DNA of 64,000 bases from Bacteroidales bacterium (GCA_021648725.1 JAKISF010000004.1:1-64000), one strand, 5' to 3'. Shown: positions 53,071-62,842, counted from the stretch's first letter. The notes: a model not told the origin generated them from the sequence alone. Translations and numbers: made by a program.

Positions 53071-53958
53071 ATGGCAAAAAAAAGTCCCTTAGGAAAAGGT
53101 TTAGGAGCATTAATTGATAACTCAAGATTTGAAAAAAGAAGTGTTGATGAAGCTGTTTCAACAGGAGCAGTTGCAGAAATTGACATAAACAAAGTTGAAT
53201 TAAATCCGTTCCAACCTCGTCAAGAATTTGACCCGGAAACATTAGAAGAACTTAAATCTTCCATAAAAAAACACGGAATAATTCAACCGATAACCGTAAG
53301 AAAATTAGAAAACGGAAACTTCCAACTTATTTCCGGTGAAAGAAGGTTAAGAGCATCAAAAGATGCAGGACTAAAAAACATAATTGCATTTATAAGAAAA
53401 GCCGATGATCAAGGAATGCTTGAAATGGCATTAATTGAAAATATTCAAAGAGAAGATTTAAATGCAGTTGAAATTGCTGTTTCATACCAAAGATTAATGG
53501 ATGAATGTAATTTAACCCAAGATAAGCTTGGCGACAGAGTAGGAAAAAAAAGATCTACGATTACAAATTATTTACGTCTTCTTAAACTTCCTGCCGAAAT
53601 TCAATTTGGTATTCAGAAAAAACTAATATCAATGGGACATGCCAGAGCATTAGTTAATATTGAAGATGGGGAAAAACAAGTTGAAACTTATGAGAAAATA
53701 ATAAGTAACAAACTTTCGGTCAGGGAAACTGAAAATTTAATAAGAGAAATTAATTATCCTGTAAAAAAACAAACAAGTAAGACAACAAAAACTAAATTAC
53801 CCAAAGAATTTGTAAAATTTAAAGATGAACTTTCCGATATTTTTAAAAGTAATGTAACAATAAAAAGAAATAATGCGGGAAGAGGAAGTATTAGCATACC
53901 GTTTACATCCGACGAAGCATTTAAAGAAATACAAAAAATCATTTCTAATATTAAATAA
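53071..53958 (+). CDS. parB: Chromosome-partitioning protein ParB
   Basis: ParB/Spo0J of 295 residues. It has NPFQPRQEFDPETLEELKSS, the CTPase/nuclease-fold motif LISGERRLRASKDAG, ALIENIQREDLNAVEIAVSY with the HTH TQDKLGDRVGKKRSTITNYL, and a C-terminal dimer domain. It binds parS sites and loads SMC. I saw no parS-like TGTTTCACGTGAAACA in the window. The next gene (DUF5683) starts 2 bp later. Confidence 0.95.
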   Translation: MAKKSPLGKGLGALIDNSRFEKRSVDEAVSTGAVAEIDINKVELNPFQPRQEFDPETLEELKSSIKKHGIIQPITVRKLENGNFQLISGERRLRASKDAGLKNIIAFIRKADDQGMLEMALIENIQREDLNAVEIAVSYQRLMDECNLTQDKLGDRVGKKRSTITNYLRLLKLPAEIQFGIQKKLISMGHARALVNIEDGEKQVETYEKIISNKLSVRETENLIREINYPVKKQTSKTTKTKLPKEFVKFKDELSDIFKSNVTIKRNNAGRGSISIPFTSDEAFKEIQKIISNIK

Positions 53959-53960
53959 TA

Positions 53961-54566
53961 ATGGAAACTAAGTTTTTTTTCTTTCTTTTTTTATTTGCAA
54001 ATTTCTTTATTCAAACTAATGCACAACAAGATACATCATTAATTGAACTCACAACCGACACAGTAGTTATTTCTGATATAATTAAACCCGAAAAAAAGCA
54101 TAACCCGACAACAGCCATAATTTTTTCGGCAATATTACCGGGTGCAGGACAAGGATACAATAACCAATATTGGAAAATACCGCTTTTTTACAGTGCTTTA
54201 GGTACAACTGCTTTCTCATTCAATTATTTTAACAAACAATATCAGAAATACCTGGACGGATTAGTTGAACGCCAAAAACTAACAAACGGTGAGATTACTG
54301 AATCTGAATTAACAATTTTTACTCTTGAAATTGATGAAACAACAATAACCCAATACAAAGACAAATACAGAAGAAACAGAGACCTGTCAGCTTTAGTTTT
54401 TTTAGCCGTTTATGCTCTGAATATTATTGATGCAACCGTTTATGCACATCTTGCAGATTTTGACGTAAGTGATGATTTATCTTTAACAATACAACCGGAA
54501 GTTATTCCGTTATACACAATAAAAAATAAAAATACTGTCGGTTTAACTTTTAGATTAAGGTTTTAA
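53961..54566 (+). CDS. DUF5683 membrane protein
   Basis: A 201-residue protein of the Bacteroidota DUF5683 family: a signal peptide (residues about 1-21), then NPTTAIIFSAILPGAGQGYN, the conserved glycine-rich turn, and membrane segments around KIPLFYSALGTTAFSFNYF and SALVFLAVYALNIIDATVYAH. Function unknown; the family is constantly placed between parB and a lytic transglycosylase, as here, which hints at a link between chromosome segregation and the cell wall. Confidence 0.85.
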   Translation: METKFFFFLFLFANFFIQTNAQQDTSLIELTTDTVVISDIIKPEKKHNPTTAIIFSAILPGAGQGYNNQYWKIPLFYSALGTTAFSFNYFNKQYQKYLDGLVERQKLTNGEITESELTIFTLEIDETTITQYKDKYRRNRDLSALVFLAVYALNIIDATVYAHLADFDVSDDLSLTIQPEVIPLYTIKNKNTVGLTFRLRF

Positions 54567-54653
54567 CGTAAAATTGTAATATTAAGAACATTATTTATGT
54601 TCCGGAACAAACTTTGCATTATTGATACAATATTTATATTCTAAAAAAAATAT

Positions 54654-56234
54654 ATGAAAACTTTATTTCTTTCAATACTTCTTTCAGTTCTTTTTATAGT
54701 TGCCGATGCACAAAAAAAAACCAATACAGAAGAACCCGAAGATTTTGATGCACTTGCACAACAAACAGAATACCTTGATTTATTGGTCAATAACTGGTAT
54801 GTTAAAAGAAGTCAAAATAATAATGACAACACTACCGTAAAAACCAACCCTGCATTTATTACTGAAGAAACAGCAGATTCGGTTTATATTAAAAGACTTT
54901 TCAACTTACCGACTTTGATTCCTATTGCATATAACGATAAAGTTAAAAGGTGGATTGAATTTTACACAAAAAATACATCTTTCAGAAGAAATCTTTTAGG
55001 AATGACAGAATACTACTTACCGTTTTTTGAACAAGTTTTTGATAAATACGACCTTCCGCTTGAATTAAAATACATGTCAATTATCGAATCAGGATTAAAC
55101 CCCAGAGCAAGATCTCGTTCCGGAGCTGTCGGGCTGTGGCAATTTATGTACCCGACCGGAAAAATGTACGGCTTAGAAATTAATTCTTATGTTGACGAAA
55201 GAATGGATATTTTAAAATCAACCGATGCAGCCGCAAGATACCTCAGAGATATGTATAAAATTTTCGGAGATTGGACACTTTCAATTGCTGCATATAACAG
55301 CGGAGCAGGAAATGTAAAAAAAGCAATAAGACGTTCGGGCGGAAAAACTAACTTCTGGGAAATATATCCTTATCTTCCTAAAGAAACAAGAGGCTATATA
55401 CCTGCCTATATTGCAGCACTTTACACAACAAATTATTATGCAGAACACAACATCGTACCGAAAAAAATTGACATGACAATTGTTACAGATACAGTAATGA
55501 TTAATAAAAAATTGCATCTTAAACAAGTTTCCGAGTTTCTGAAAATAGATTTTGATGAATTAACTTTATTGAATCCTCAATATAAAAAACAAATTATTCC
55601 GGGACATTACAAAGCATATCCCTTAAGACTTCCTTTTGATAAAGTAAGTGATTTTTTAACTTCGGAAGACGAAATATACAAATATAAAGACAGTTTATAC
55701 TTAACAGATCAAGTTACTATTATTGAACCGTCAAAAGATGACAGACCGTATAAAAATTACAGTTATAATTACACACCGCCGAGCAAAAAAGGAAAGAAAA
55801 AACTATTTTATACCATAAAAGCAGGCGATACATACAGTAATATTGCCGAATGGTATGATGTTTCAAGCAGAGATTTACAATATTGGAACGGTATTAAAAG
55901 CAATAAACTCCAAATAGGACAAAAAATTGAAGTTTGGGTAAATGCAAGTAAATTTTCACATTATCAGAAAGTAAATTCAATGTCCAGGAAGAAAAAGGAT
56001 GAAACTAATATCCCGTCTAACAGCAATAGCAATTCAAAAGTTAAAAAAACATTCACTAAGCCGGATAAAAGCAAACATATCACATACAAAATTAAATCAG
56101 GCGATAACCTTTGGACAATTGCAAAAAAATATCCGGGAGTATCTGCCGATAATATTAAAAAAATTAACGGTTTTACTGATGGTGATTTACGCTCATTAAA
56201 AATCGGTCAAGAAATTATTATCAAAAACAAATAA
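54654..56234 (+). CDS. LysM-containing lytic transglycosylase (MltD-like)
   Basis: A 526-residue exported wall hydrolase. After a signal peptide (about 1-19) it has an SLT domain with catalytic Glu in YMSIIESGLNPRARSRSGAVGL and WQFMYPTGKMYG, AAYNSGAGNVKKAIR and YIPAYIAALY, then two LysM domains (FYTIKAGDTYSNIAEWY near 387, YKIKSGDNLWTIAKKY near 482). It cleaves glycan strands in the periplasm to form anhydromuropeptides. It lies in the parAB-DUF5683 group, 87 bp after DUF5683. Confidence 0.92.
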   Translation: MKTLFLSILLSVLFIVADAQKKTNTEEPEDFDALAQQTEYLDLLVNNWYVKRSQNNNDNTTVKTNPAFITEETADSVYIKRLFNLPTLIPIAYNDKVKRWIEFYTKNTSFRRNLLGMTEYYLPFFEQVFDKYDLPLELKYMSIIESGLNPRARSRSGAVGLWQFMYPTGKMYGLEINSYVDERMDILKSTDAAARYLRDMYKIFGDWTLSIAAYNSGAGNVKKAIRRSGGKTNFWEIYPYLPKETRGYIPAYIAALYTTNYYAEHNIVPKKIDMTIVTDTVMINKKLHLKQVSEFLKIDFDELTLLNPQYKKQIIPGHYKAYPLRLPFDKVSDFLTSEDEIYKYKDSLYLTDQVTIIEPSKDDRPYKNYSYNYTPPSKKGKKKLFYTIKAGDTYSNIAEWYDVSSRDLQYWNGIKSNKLQIGQKIEVWVNASKFSHYQKVNSMSRKKKDETNIPSNSNSNSKVKKTFTKPDKSKHITYKIKSGDNLWTIAKKYPGVSADNIKKINGFTDGDLRSLKIGQEIIIKNK

Positions 56235-56285
56235 AATCTTCTCAATAAAATTGGCAGTAAAAAGTTTTTTTGCTGCCGGTTTCTT

Positions 56286-57815
56286 ATGAATCTAAGCACA
56301 ATGAATCCTAAAAAGATATTAATATTTATAACATCAATATTTTTTATCCTTTTGTTATTAACAATAATTATTCCTGCCGACGGAATTAAAATAACCGATA
56401 ATTTTACCGTTAAATTTATTTCTTTTGAAGAACTCATTAACCCTTCTTCGCAAGAAAAAGTTGATATAAGTGATATTTTAGATGTTACAAATATTGATGA
56501 CGAAGTTGACAGCTCAGCATTTGAAATTATTGAAGAAAATAAATACGATTCCGTAATGGTTGATTCTCATTACGTGTATTATGAGCCTGTTCCTATTCGT
56601 ATAGATTCGGTTGTGAGGTATATAGAATTTCCGGATGCAACACATTCAAGTCTTAATCGTTTTTTTGAGATTCTTGCAAACGTAAAAAATGAAAACAAAA
56701 TTGTAAGAATAATGCACTATGGTGACTCTCAGATAGAAACAGACAGGATTACAGATTATTTCAGATATAAATTACAAACACAATTCGGAGGTTTCGGTGC
56801 AGGTTTTGTCCCTGCCGTTAAAGCTTATGATTTTAAATCACCCATGATTCACAGCAAAAGCGGAGATTGGAAAAGATACACAGTTTACGGAAGAAAAGAC
56901 ACAACCGTAAAACACAGAAAATACGGTATGCTGGGAAATTTTGCTCGATTTACTCCGATTCTCGCAGATATACCGGATACAATTGTTAAAAACGAAAAGC
57001 TTGCCGCCAAAATAATACAACATGCAGAACTGACAATTTCGCAATCACCGTATTCTTTTAAACCCACAAAAAAATATCAACGATGCAAAATGTTCTACGG
57101 TAATAATAAATCTCCTTTTACCGTAAAAGTTTTTGCCGATGAACAGCAAATTGCCGAAGATGTATTAGATTCCACAAGCGACTATTCTGTTAAAACTTGG
57201 ACATTTGAAACTGCACCCGAAAATTTAAAATTTGAATTTGATGCCGAAGACAGCCCCGATATTTACGGTTTTTCTTTAGAAGGATATTCAGGAATAAATG
57301 TTGATAACATCGGTATGCGAGGTTCGGGAGGATTGTTTTTTACACGAATGGATTTGAATATGCTGAGCCGAATGTATTCACAACTTAATACTAAACTTCT
57401 AATTTTACAATTCGGAGGAAACATAGTACCCGGACAAAGAGAAAAATACGGTTGGTACAGAAAAAGTTTTTCTCGCCAGTTACGAACAATTAAAAACATT
57501 GCTCCCGATATGACAATTCTTGTAATCGGTCTTGCCGATATGTCAAAAAAAGAAGACGATATTTATGTTACATACCCGAATATTCCTCTCATCAGAGATG
57601 CTTTAAAACAAGCAAGTTTTGAAAACAACTGTGCCTATTGGGATATGTATGAAGCAATGGGAGGAGAAAACTCAATGCCTTCATGGGTTTTTCACGACCC
57701 GCCTTTGGGAGAAAAAGATTTTATACATTTCACTCCGCAAGGTGCCCGTTATATTGCTAAAATGTTCTATAATGCATTTATGTATGAATATAACCGATAT
57801 TTGAGAAAGAGGTAA
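56286..57815 (+). CDS. SGNH-fold hydrolase/acetyltransferase-like protein (1)
   Basis: A 509-residue protein with one N-terminal membrane helix (about residues 8-30) and a periplasmic SGNH domain: catalytic Ser in MHYGDSQIETDR (block I), the Gly/Asn blocks LQFGGNIVPG and the Asp-His pair DFIHFTPQGARY (block V). The acidic stretch after the helix is a linker. With a second SGNH gene and an MBOAT gene downstream, it probably transfers or removes acetyl groups on a surface glycan or peptidoglycan, as in PatB or AlgJ/AlgX-like proteins. ATG 56301 is an alternative start. Confidence 0.83.
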   Translation: MNLSTMNPKKILIFITSIFFILLLLTIIIPADGIKITDNFTVKFISFEELINPSSQEKVDISDILDVTNIDDEVDSSAFEIIEENKYDSVMVDSHYVYYEPVPIRIDSVVRYIEFPDATHSSLNRFFEILANVKNENKIVRIMHYGDSQIETDRITDYFRYKLQTQFGGFGAGFVPAVKAYDFKSPMIHSKSGDWKRYTVYGRKDTTVKHRKYGMLGNFARFTPILADIPDTIVKNEKLAAKIIQHAELTISQSPYSFKPTKKYQRCKMFYGNNKSPFTVKVFADEQQIAEDVLDSTSDYSVKTWTFETAPENLKFEFDAEDSPDIYGFSLEGYSGINVDNIGMRGSGGLFFTRMDLNMLSRMYSQLNTKLLILQFGGNIVPGQREKYGWYRKSFSRQLRTIKNIAPDMTILVIGLADMSKKEDDIYVTYPNIPLIRDALKQASFENNCAYWDMYEAMGGENSMPSWVFHDPPLGEKDFIHFTPQGARYIAKMFYNAFMYEYNRYLRKR

Positions 57816-57837
57816 TTAAGAAGAAGCCTGTAAAATA

Positions 57838-59070
57838 ATGAGAATTAAAACTGCCATATTGTTATATTTTATCTTTGGATTTATATTTTCTGTAAATGCC
57901 CAAGATTATTCTTATAAAAGTTACAACTTTATAAGATACGACAAAAATAAAATTGATTTCCCGGGCGACAGCTCTCAATTTGGAAACTTATTCTCAAAAC
58001 TTGATAAAGTTATTAAAACAGGAGAAGGAAAAATTAATGTAATTCACATAGGAGGTTCACATATTCAAGCCGGAAGATACACAGAAGTTGTACGAAAGAA
58101 AATGCAAACATTTTTTCCGGGATTAAACGGCGGAAGAGGCTTATTATTTCCTTTCAGAATGGCAAAAACAAACGGACCGAAAAACTATTCAATATCATAC
58201 ACCGGCAATTGGGAAACATGCAGAAATGTAGAAAAAAAACAATGCAATTTAGGCATTACCGGAATATCAGCCTCAACAACCGAAAAAAATACAAGTATTT
58301 CAATTAAGTTTAAAGAAGATTATATTCATTATGATTTTAATAAAATTATTGTTTTTAATAAAATAAACGAAGCAACTTATAAAATTGAACCTGTTGAAAT
58401 AAATTGTTTATATGAAATTAACGAATTTCCTGAAAAAGGATATACCGAAATAATTACCGAAGATTATTTACAAACAATTAAACTGAAATTTGTTCAAACA
58501 GATACGATTCAAAATAATTTTACATTATACGGTATTTATTTAGAAAATGATAATCCCGGGGTTGTATATAACGATGTCGGAATTAACGGAGCAAGCGTAC
58601 CTTCCTTTTTAAAATGTAACTTACTGGAACAGCAAACAGAAGTTCTTAAACCCGATTTAGTTATTCTGTCACTCGGAACAAACGACACATATACTACAAA
58701 TTTCCGCCCCGATTATTATAAAAATAATTACATGCAACTTATTAAAAGCATTAAAAAAGCCTCTCCTGAAACTGCAATTTTATTTACAGTGCCAAACGAC
58801 AGCTATTATCGAAGAAAGAACCCTAACGAAAATACGGCAAAAGCCGAAGATGTTATGTATAAACTTGCCGAAGAACTCGGTTGCGGAGTTTGGGATTTCT
58901 ATAAAATCATGGGAGGTTATAACTCAGCTTTTCTTTGGCATAAAGAAAAACTTATGCAAAATGATTTAATTCATTTCACAAAAAAAGGTTATCAAATTAA
59001 AGGCGATTTGCTTTTTAGTGCAATTTTGAAAGCTTACGGTAATCACATTGATTATATTAATAAATTATAG
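57838..59070 (+). CDS. SGNH-fold hydrolase/acetyltransferase-like protein (2)
   Basis: A 410-residue exported protein with a signal peptide (about residues 1-21) and an SGNH domain. Block I reads VIHIGGSHIQAGR with GGS in place of GDS; block III is LSLGTNDTYTTNF and block V is DLIHFTKKGYQ, so the catalytic Ser, Gly, Asn and His are kept. It is related to the preceding protein. The two SGNH genes and the MBOAT gene form a cassette for acetylation of a cell-surface polymer. Confidence 0.83.
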   Translation: MRIKTAILLYFIFGFIFSVNAQDYSYKSYNFIRYDKNKIDFPGDSSQFGNLFSKLDKVIKTGEGKINVIHIGGSHIQAGRYTEVVRKKMQTFFPGLNGGRGLLFPFRMAKTNGPKNYSISYTGNWETCRNVEKKQCNLGITGISASTTEKNTSISIKFKEDYIHYDFNKIIVFNKINEATYKIEPVEINCLYEINEFPEKGYTEIITEDYLQTIKLKFVQTDTIQNNFTLYGIYLENDNPGVVYNDVGINGASVPSFLKCNLLEQQTEVLKPDLVILSLGTNDTYTTNFRPDYYKNNYMQLIKSIKKASPETAILFTVPNDSYYRRKNPNENTAKAEDVMYKLAEELGCGVWDFYKIMGGYNSAFLWHKEKLMQNDLIHFTKKGYQIKGDLLFSAILKAYGNHIDYINKL

Positions 59071-59074
59071 TTTT

Positions 59075-59082
59075 TATATTTG
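59075..59082 (+). promoter_or_regulatory. Possible internal -7 box before the MBOAT gene
   Basis: The sequence tatatttg matches TAnnTTTG and lies 13 bp before the MBOAT start. A TTG at 59048-59050 could be its -33 partner at a slightly long distance. Confidence 0.4.
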
Positions 59083-59095
59083 CAGCCGTTAATTT

Positions 59096-60613
59096 ATGGA
59101 TGACTTTTTAAGAAATATTTTCCTCTTTAATAAAGATGCTCCTTTAATCTTTACACGCTTCTATTTTTGGGCATTTTTTGCTGTTGTATTGGCATTATAT
59201 TCTATTGTTTATAAGAAAGAAAAGCCTCGAAATGCTTATTTATTTCTTGTAAGTTTATTTTTCTATTACAAAACAAGCGGAATATTTTTTCTTTTATTAA
59301 TATTTTCAACAATTGTCGATTTTTTTATAGGAAAAGCTATTTACAAATCAGATGTTAAGCTGAGGAGAAAACTTTTGGTTGCTTTAAGCGTAACGGTAAA
59401 CCTTTCTGTTCTAGTTTATTATAAATATTCAGGTTTCTTTACGGAAAGCATTAATTACCTTTTCGGAATGCAGCTTGAACCGGTTGATTTGCTGGCAAAA
59501 TGGACAAATCAATTTGCCGGAACACATTTTACGATTGATAAAATTATTCTTCCGGTAGGTATATCATTCTTTACATTTCAAACCATAAGTTACTCGATTG
59601 ATATTTACCGAAAAAAACTAAAACCGGTTAACAGCATAATAGATTTCGGATTTTATGTTTCATTTTTCCCGCAATTAGTTGCGGGCCCAATTGTAAGAGC
59701 AGCTGAATTTATTCCGCAATTGTATAAAAAATACAGCATTACAAAAGCCGAATTCGGAATTGCAATTTTTATGATTTTAAACGGCTTACTGAAAAAACTT
59801 GTAGTTGCCGATTATATTGCCGTAAATTTTGTTGACCGTGTTTTCAGCAACCCTACAACATACGGAGGTTTTGAAAATCTTATGGCACTTTACGGATATT
59901 CTTTGCAAGTTTATGCCGATTTTTCCGGTTATACCGATGTTGCAATCGGTGTTGCTCTGCTGATGGGATTTCGCTTACCCGTTAACTTTAATTCGCCCTA
60001 CAAAGCTTTGCATACAGGCGAATTTTGGAAACGTTGGCATATTTCATTATCAACTTGGCTCAAAGATTATTTATACATTCCGCTGGGAGGTAACCGCAGA
60101 GGTAAAGTAAGAACAAATTTTAATTTAATGCTGACTATGTTGCTCGGAGGATTGTGGCACGGAGCAAGTTGGCAATTTGTTATTTGGGGCGGTTTAAACG
60201 GAATTGGGCTGGTTGTTTATAAATATTGGAGACAAATAAGTCCGTTTAAAGACAGCAAAACTTGGGCAGTACGATTTTATGCCATATTTTTAACCTTTAA
60301 TTTTATAACGGTAACACGTATTTGGTTCAGAGCCGAAACTATGCAAGCTGCAAACAGCATTATGCACCAAATTACAACTGCATTTAAATTTTCGCAAATA
60401 GGAGAAGTTATTATTGCATATAAAAATATTTTTGGAGTAATGCTTGTTGCAATGATTATTCACTGGTTGCCGGTTAAAGTAAAAAACGTTTATAAAAACA
60501 TTTTTATAAATTCGCCGCAATGGGCAAAAGCAACCGTTGTTGTTTTAGCGGTATTACTAATTTGGCAAGCTCGAACTGCTGATTTACAGCCCTTTATATA
60601 TTTTCAATTTTAA
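59096..60613 (+). CDS. MBOAT-family O-acyltransferase
   Basis: A 505-residue membrane-bound O-acyltransferase with about ten helices, of the AlgI/PatA type. It contains PVGISFFTFQTISYSIDIYR near residues 158-177, VAGPIVRAAEFIPQL, the WKRWHISLSTWLKDYLYIPLG block (about 305-325) and the catalytic GGLWHGASWQFVIWGG with the invariant His near 362. It moves acetyl groups from cytoplasmic donors across the membrane to the SGNH partners encoded upstream. It is 25 bp after the second SGNH gene. Confidence 0.93.
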   Translation: MDDFLRNIFLFNKDAPLIFTRFYFWAFFAVVLALYSIVYKKEKPRNAYLFLVSLFFYYKTSGIFFLLLIFSTIVDFFIGKAIYKSDVKLRRKLLVALSVTVNLSVLVYYKYSGFFTESINYLFGMQLEPVDLLAKWTNQFAGTHFTIDKIILPVGISFFTFQTISYSIDIYRKKLKPVNSIIDFGFYVSFFPQLVAGPIVRAAEFIPQLYKKYSITKAEFGIAIFMILNGLLKKLVVADYIAVNFVDRVFSNPTTYGGFENLMALYGYSLQVYADFSGYTDVAIGVALLMGFRLPVNFNSPYKALHTGEFWKRWHISLSTWLKDYLYIPLGGNRRGKVRTNFNLMLTMLLGGLWHGASWQFVIWGGLNGIGLVVYKYWRQISPFKDSKTWAVRFYAIFLTFNFITVTRIWFRAETMQAANSIMHQITTAFKFSQIGEVIIAYKNIFGVMLVAMIIHWLPVKVKNVYKNIFINSPQWAKATVVVLAVLLIWQARTADLQPFIYFQF

Positions 60614-60623
60614 ATGATTTAAG

Positions 60624-61238
60624 ATGCCTTCTGACGAAAATAACAACTTACCCGACAAACTTATTTACACAAAAGAAGTTATTGAATTTGTTACCGTTGC
60701 AAATGAATATTGTTTGCTTATTGAAAGTTTAAACGTTCTTACACGAGAACAGTTTATTGAACAAGCATATAAATTATTGACTTTACTTCATTTAAAAGCT
60801 GTTATTTTACCAAAACCGAAAAACATAATAAATGCCGAAACTGAAACCTTTATAACGGAAGCCGATTGGCATTTTATTGATACCGGAATTTCGACAAAAC
60901 TCGGCAGCCTTGAAACATTTAATGATTTAATTGAACCTGCAACACCCGATAGTCCGGTAAATATAAGTTTATCGGAATGTTTAACGGATACTTACCAAGA
61001 TTTAAAAGATTTTACGCAATTATACCAATTCGGAAACGAAGAAGCAATAACTGAAGGGCTTTGGGAATGTAAAAATAATTTTGAGCAAATATGGGGTTCT
61101 CGAATTATTATTGTTCTGAAAGAATTTCATAATTTATTATACGGGAACATTGATTTAGCAACCGAAGAAAATAAAGATAAAACTGAAATTCAAAAAGGCG
61201 ATTCAAAAAATTGGCTTGATGAGATTTTTGAAAATTAA
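60624..61238 (+). CDS. DUF5063 family protein
   Basis: A 204-residue acidic cytoplasmic protein of the DUF5063 family: YTKEVIEFVTVANEYCLLIES near the start, YKLLTLLHLKAVILPKP, and SECLTDTYQDLKDFTQLY followed by WGSRIIIVLKEFHNLLYG. Function unknown. It starts 10 bp after the MBOAT gene, so it is the last gene of that operon; it converges with the second FGE-fold gene. Confidence 0.83.
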   Translation: MPSDENNNLPDKLIYTKEVIEFVTVANEYCLLIESLNVLTREQFIEQAYKLLTLLHLKAVILPKPKNIINAETETFITEADWHFIDTGISTKLGSLETFNDLIEPATPDSPVNISLSECLTDTYQDLKDFTQLYQFGNEEAITEGLWECKNNFEQIWGSRIIIVLKEFHNLLYGNIDLATEENKDKTEIQKGDSKNWLDEIFEN

Positions 61239-61262
61239 ATTTTTTGTTCCTTCTTGTTTCCG

Positions 61263-62081
61263 TTAGTCTGTTTTAGTTCTTACAACCCTGAAACCGACAT
61301 ACAAATTCTTTTTATCTTCTTCCAAAAATGAGCGTCTCGTAATTTCAATATGTATCATTTTATCTCTTCTGGAACCGCCTCTGAAAACACGCTTAGAACC
61401 CACATCAAGTCCTTTGGGATTTATTGAATCAGATTTTGCATAATAATTCTCACCGTAATAATCCCAACACCATTCTGCAATATTCCCGGTCATATCATAT
61501 AAACCGAGTTCGTTAGGCAGCAGTTCCCCTGATTTATGCTCAAGCCCTTTATAAGTATCACTGAACCAGGCAACTAAAAAAGGGCTATTACTTCCGCTGA
61601 ATCTGTAATCTTTTGAGCGATGCCCGCCTTTTGCGGCATACTCCCACTCAGCTTCTGTAGGTAATCTGTAACCGTTCGAATTAAAATTACAAGTTACCTT
61701 AAAAATACCTTCTTTTTTGTTTCTTTCAATATCGTAGGCTTTATCGAAACCGTCTCTTCTGCTCAACCAATTACACATCATTACAGCTCTTTGCCAAGTT
61801 ATATTTGATGCAGGAAATTCAGTCATTCCGTATGGTTCACTGTATCCTGCAACATTGCAAAAAGCAGAATAATCATCGTAACCTATTTCATATTGAGAAA
61901 TATAAAAGTCACTTAAGGTAACTTCATGCTTTGGGCTTTCGTCTTTAAACAAATCATTATCGGAACCCATTTCAAAAGTTCCGCCTTTTACGGAAACCAT
62001 TTTTATTTCCTTTTGAGAAAAACTTATACCTGTAATCAGTATTGAAATAATAATTAATCCTGTTCTAAAAAGCTTATTCAT
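61263..62081 (-). CDS. FGE-sulfatase-fold protein without catalytic cysteines (2)
   Basis: A 272-residue exported protein (signal peptide about 1-22) with an FGE-sulfatase domain: VKGGTFEMGSDNDLFKDESP, FYISQYEIGYDDYSAFC, ITWQRAVMMCNWLSRRDG, YRLPTEAEWEYAAKGG, DMTGNIAEWCWDYYG and RVFRGGSRRDK. The C-terminal block RRSFLEEDKKNLYVGFRVV lacks the catalytic Cys pair. It resembles the product of 36381-37226 and the GldK/GldJ fold of the T9SS, but is shorter than GldK. It lies near porU on the same strand, though a functional link is not proven. Confidence 0.82.
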   Translation of the reverse strand: MNKLFRTGLIIISILITGISFSQKEIKMVSVKGGTFEMGSDNDLFKDESPKHEVTLSDFYISQYEIGYDDYSAFCNVAGYSEPYGMTEFPASNITWQRAVMMCNWLSRRDGFDKAYDIERNKKEGIFKVTCNFNSNGYRLPTEAEWEYAAKGGHRSKDYRFSGSNSPFLVAWFSDTYKGLEHKSGELLPNELGLYDMTGNIAEWCWDYYGENYYAKSDSINPKGLDVGSKRVFRGGSRRDKMIHIEITRRSFLEEDKKNLYVGFRVVRTKTD

Positions 62082-62107
62082 GTTATGATTCTGTCAATTT
62101 TATGTAA

Positions 62108-62842
62108 TTAATACAAATTCCTTGCCTTAAAATTATTTTTTATCATTTTTAAACTTCCTTTATTAAAAACTTTTTCATATTTATTCTGTTCCTTAATATC
62201 ATTAAAATATTTTTGGGAAATTCTTTCTCCTGTTTGTTTATTTACATAAAACATCATCGGCTCTTTTTTTTCTTTGCTTACAAAACCTAAGTTTTTAAAT
62301 GCTTCTCCCCCGCCCCAATCTAAATCAATATAGGTCATTACAGTATCGGGCTGATAATCTTTAATATATGCAGATAAAAGTTTATCAAATCCTCCTACAA
62401 CGGTACAGTAATTTTTATTGCAAAATCTTAGTAATTCAACAGAACGACTTCCGTTTTGAAATCGTCTTTGCCCCGCAAAAGTGATTATACCGTACAAGCG
62501 ATTTTTGTAAAATAAGCCGTATTTTACTTTGGATTTTACGGAGCCGTATAAATGATTTTCTTTAAGAAATAAATTTGCAACAGGTTTGTCAATTTTCTTA
62601 ACTGTGCATTCCCTTGCATAAACTCTCGTGCTTAATTTTAAAATTGAAATAATCTTGCTTTTTACTATTTCAGGATTTTTAATCCACCAATCTTCATATA
62701 CAATAAATTTGTTGTTTGTTTTGTCGGCTTTTGGGTATTTTTCATAAGGTAAAAAAATGAACTTTTCTTTTACGGATAAATTCAAATTATTTTCAGAAAT
62801 AATCAAATCAAGAAAATCTGTAAATTCATTTATTGTTTCCAA
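62108..62842 (-). CDS. GNAT-fold, Mom-like protein
   Basis: A 244-residue protein. The core resembles a group of phage and phage-like proteins related to Mom or GNAT acyltransferases: VKKIDKPVANLFLKENHLYGS near 80-100, KYGLFYKNRLYGIITFAGQRR (in two parts), VELLRFCNKNYCTVVGGFDKLL and MTYIDLDWGGGEAFKNLGF. In phages such proteins act in DNA base modification or in homing-type enzymes; here the activity is open. The start is TTG 62842 with an in-frame stop two codons upstream. It lies 33 bp after porU on the same strand and may be a transferred gene. Confidence 0.65.
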   Translation of the reverse strand: METINEFTDFLDLIISENNLNLSVKEKFIFLPYEKYPKADKTNNKFIVYEDWWIKNPEIVKSKIISILKLSTRVYARECTVKKIDKPVANLFLKENHLYGSVKSKVKYGLFYKNRLYGIITFAGQRRFQNGSRSVELLRFCNKNYCTVVGGFDKLLSAYIKDYQPDTVMTYIDLDWGGGEAFKNLGFVSKEKKEPMMFYVNKQTGERISQKYFNDIKEQNKYEKVFNKGSLKMIKNNFKARNLY

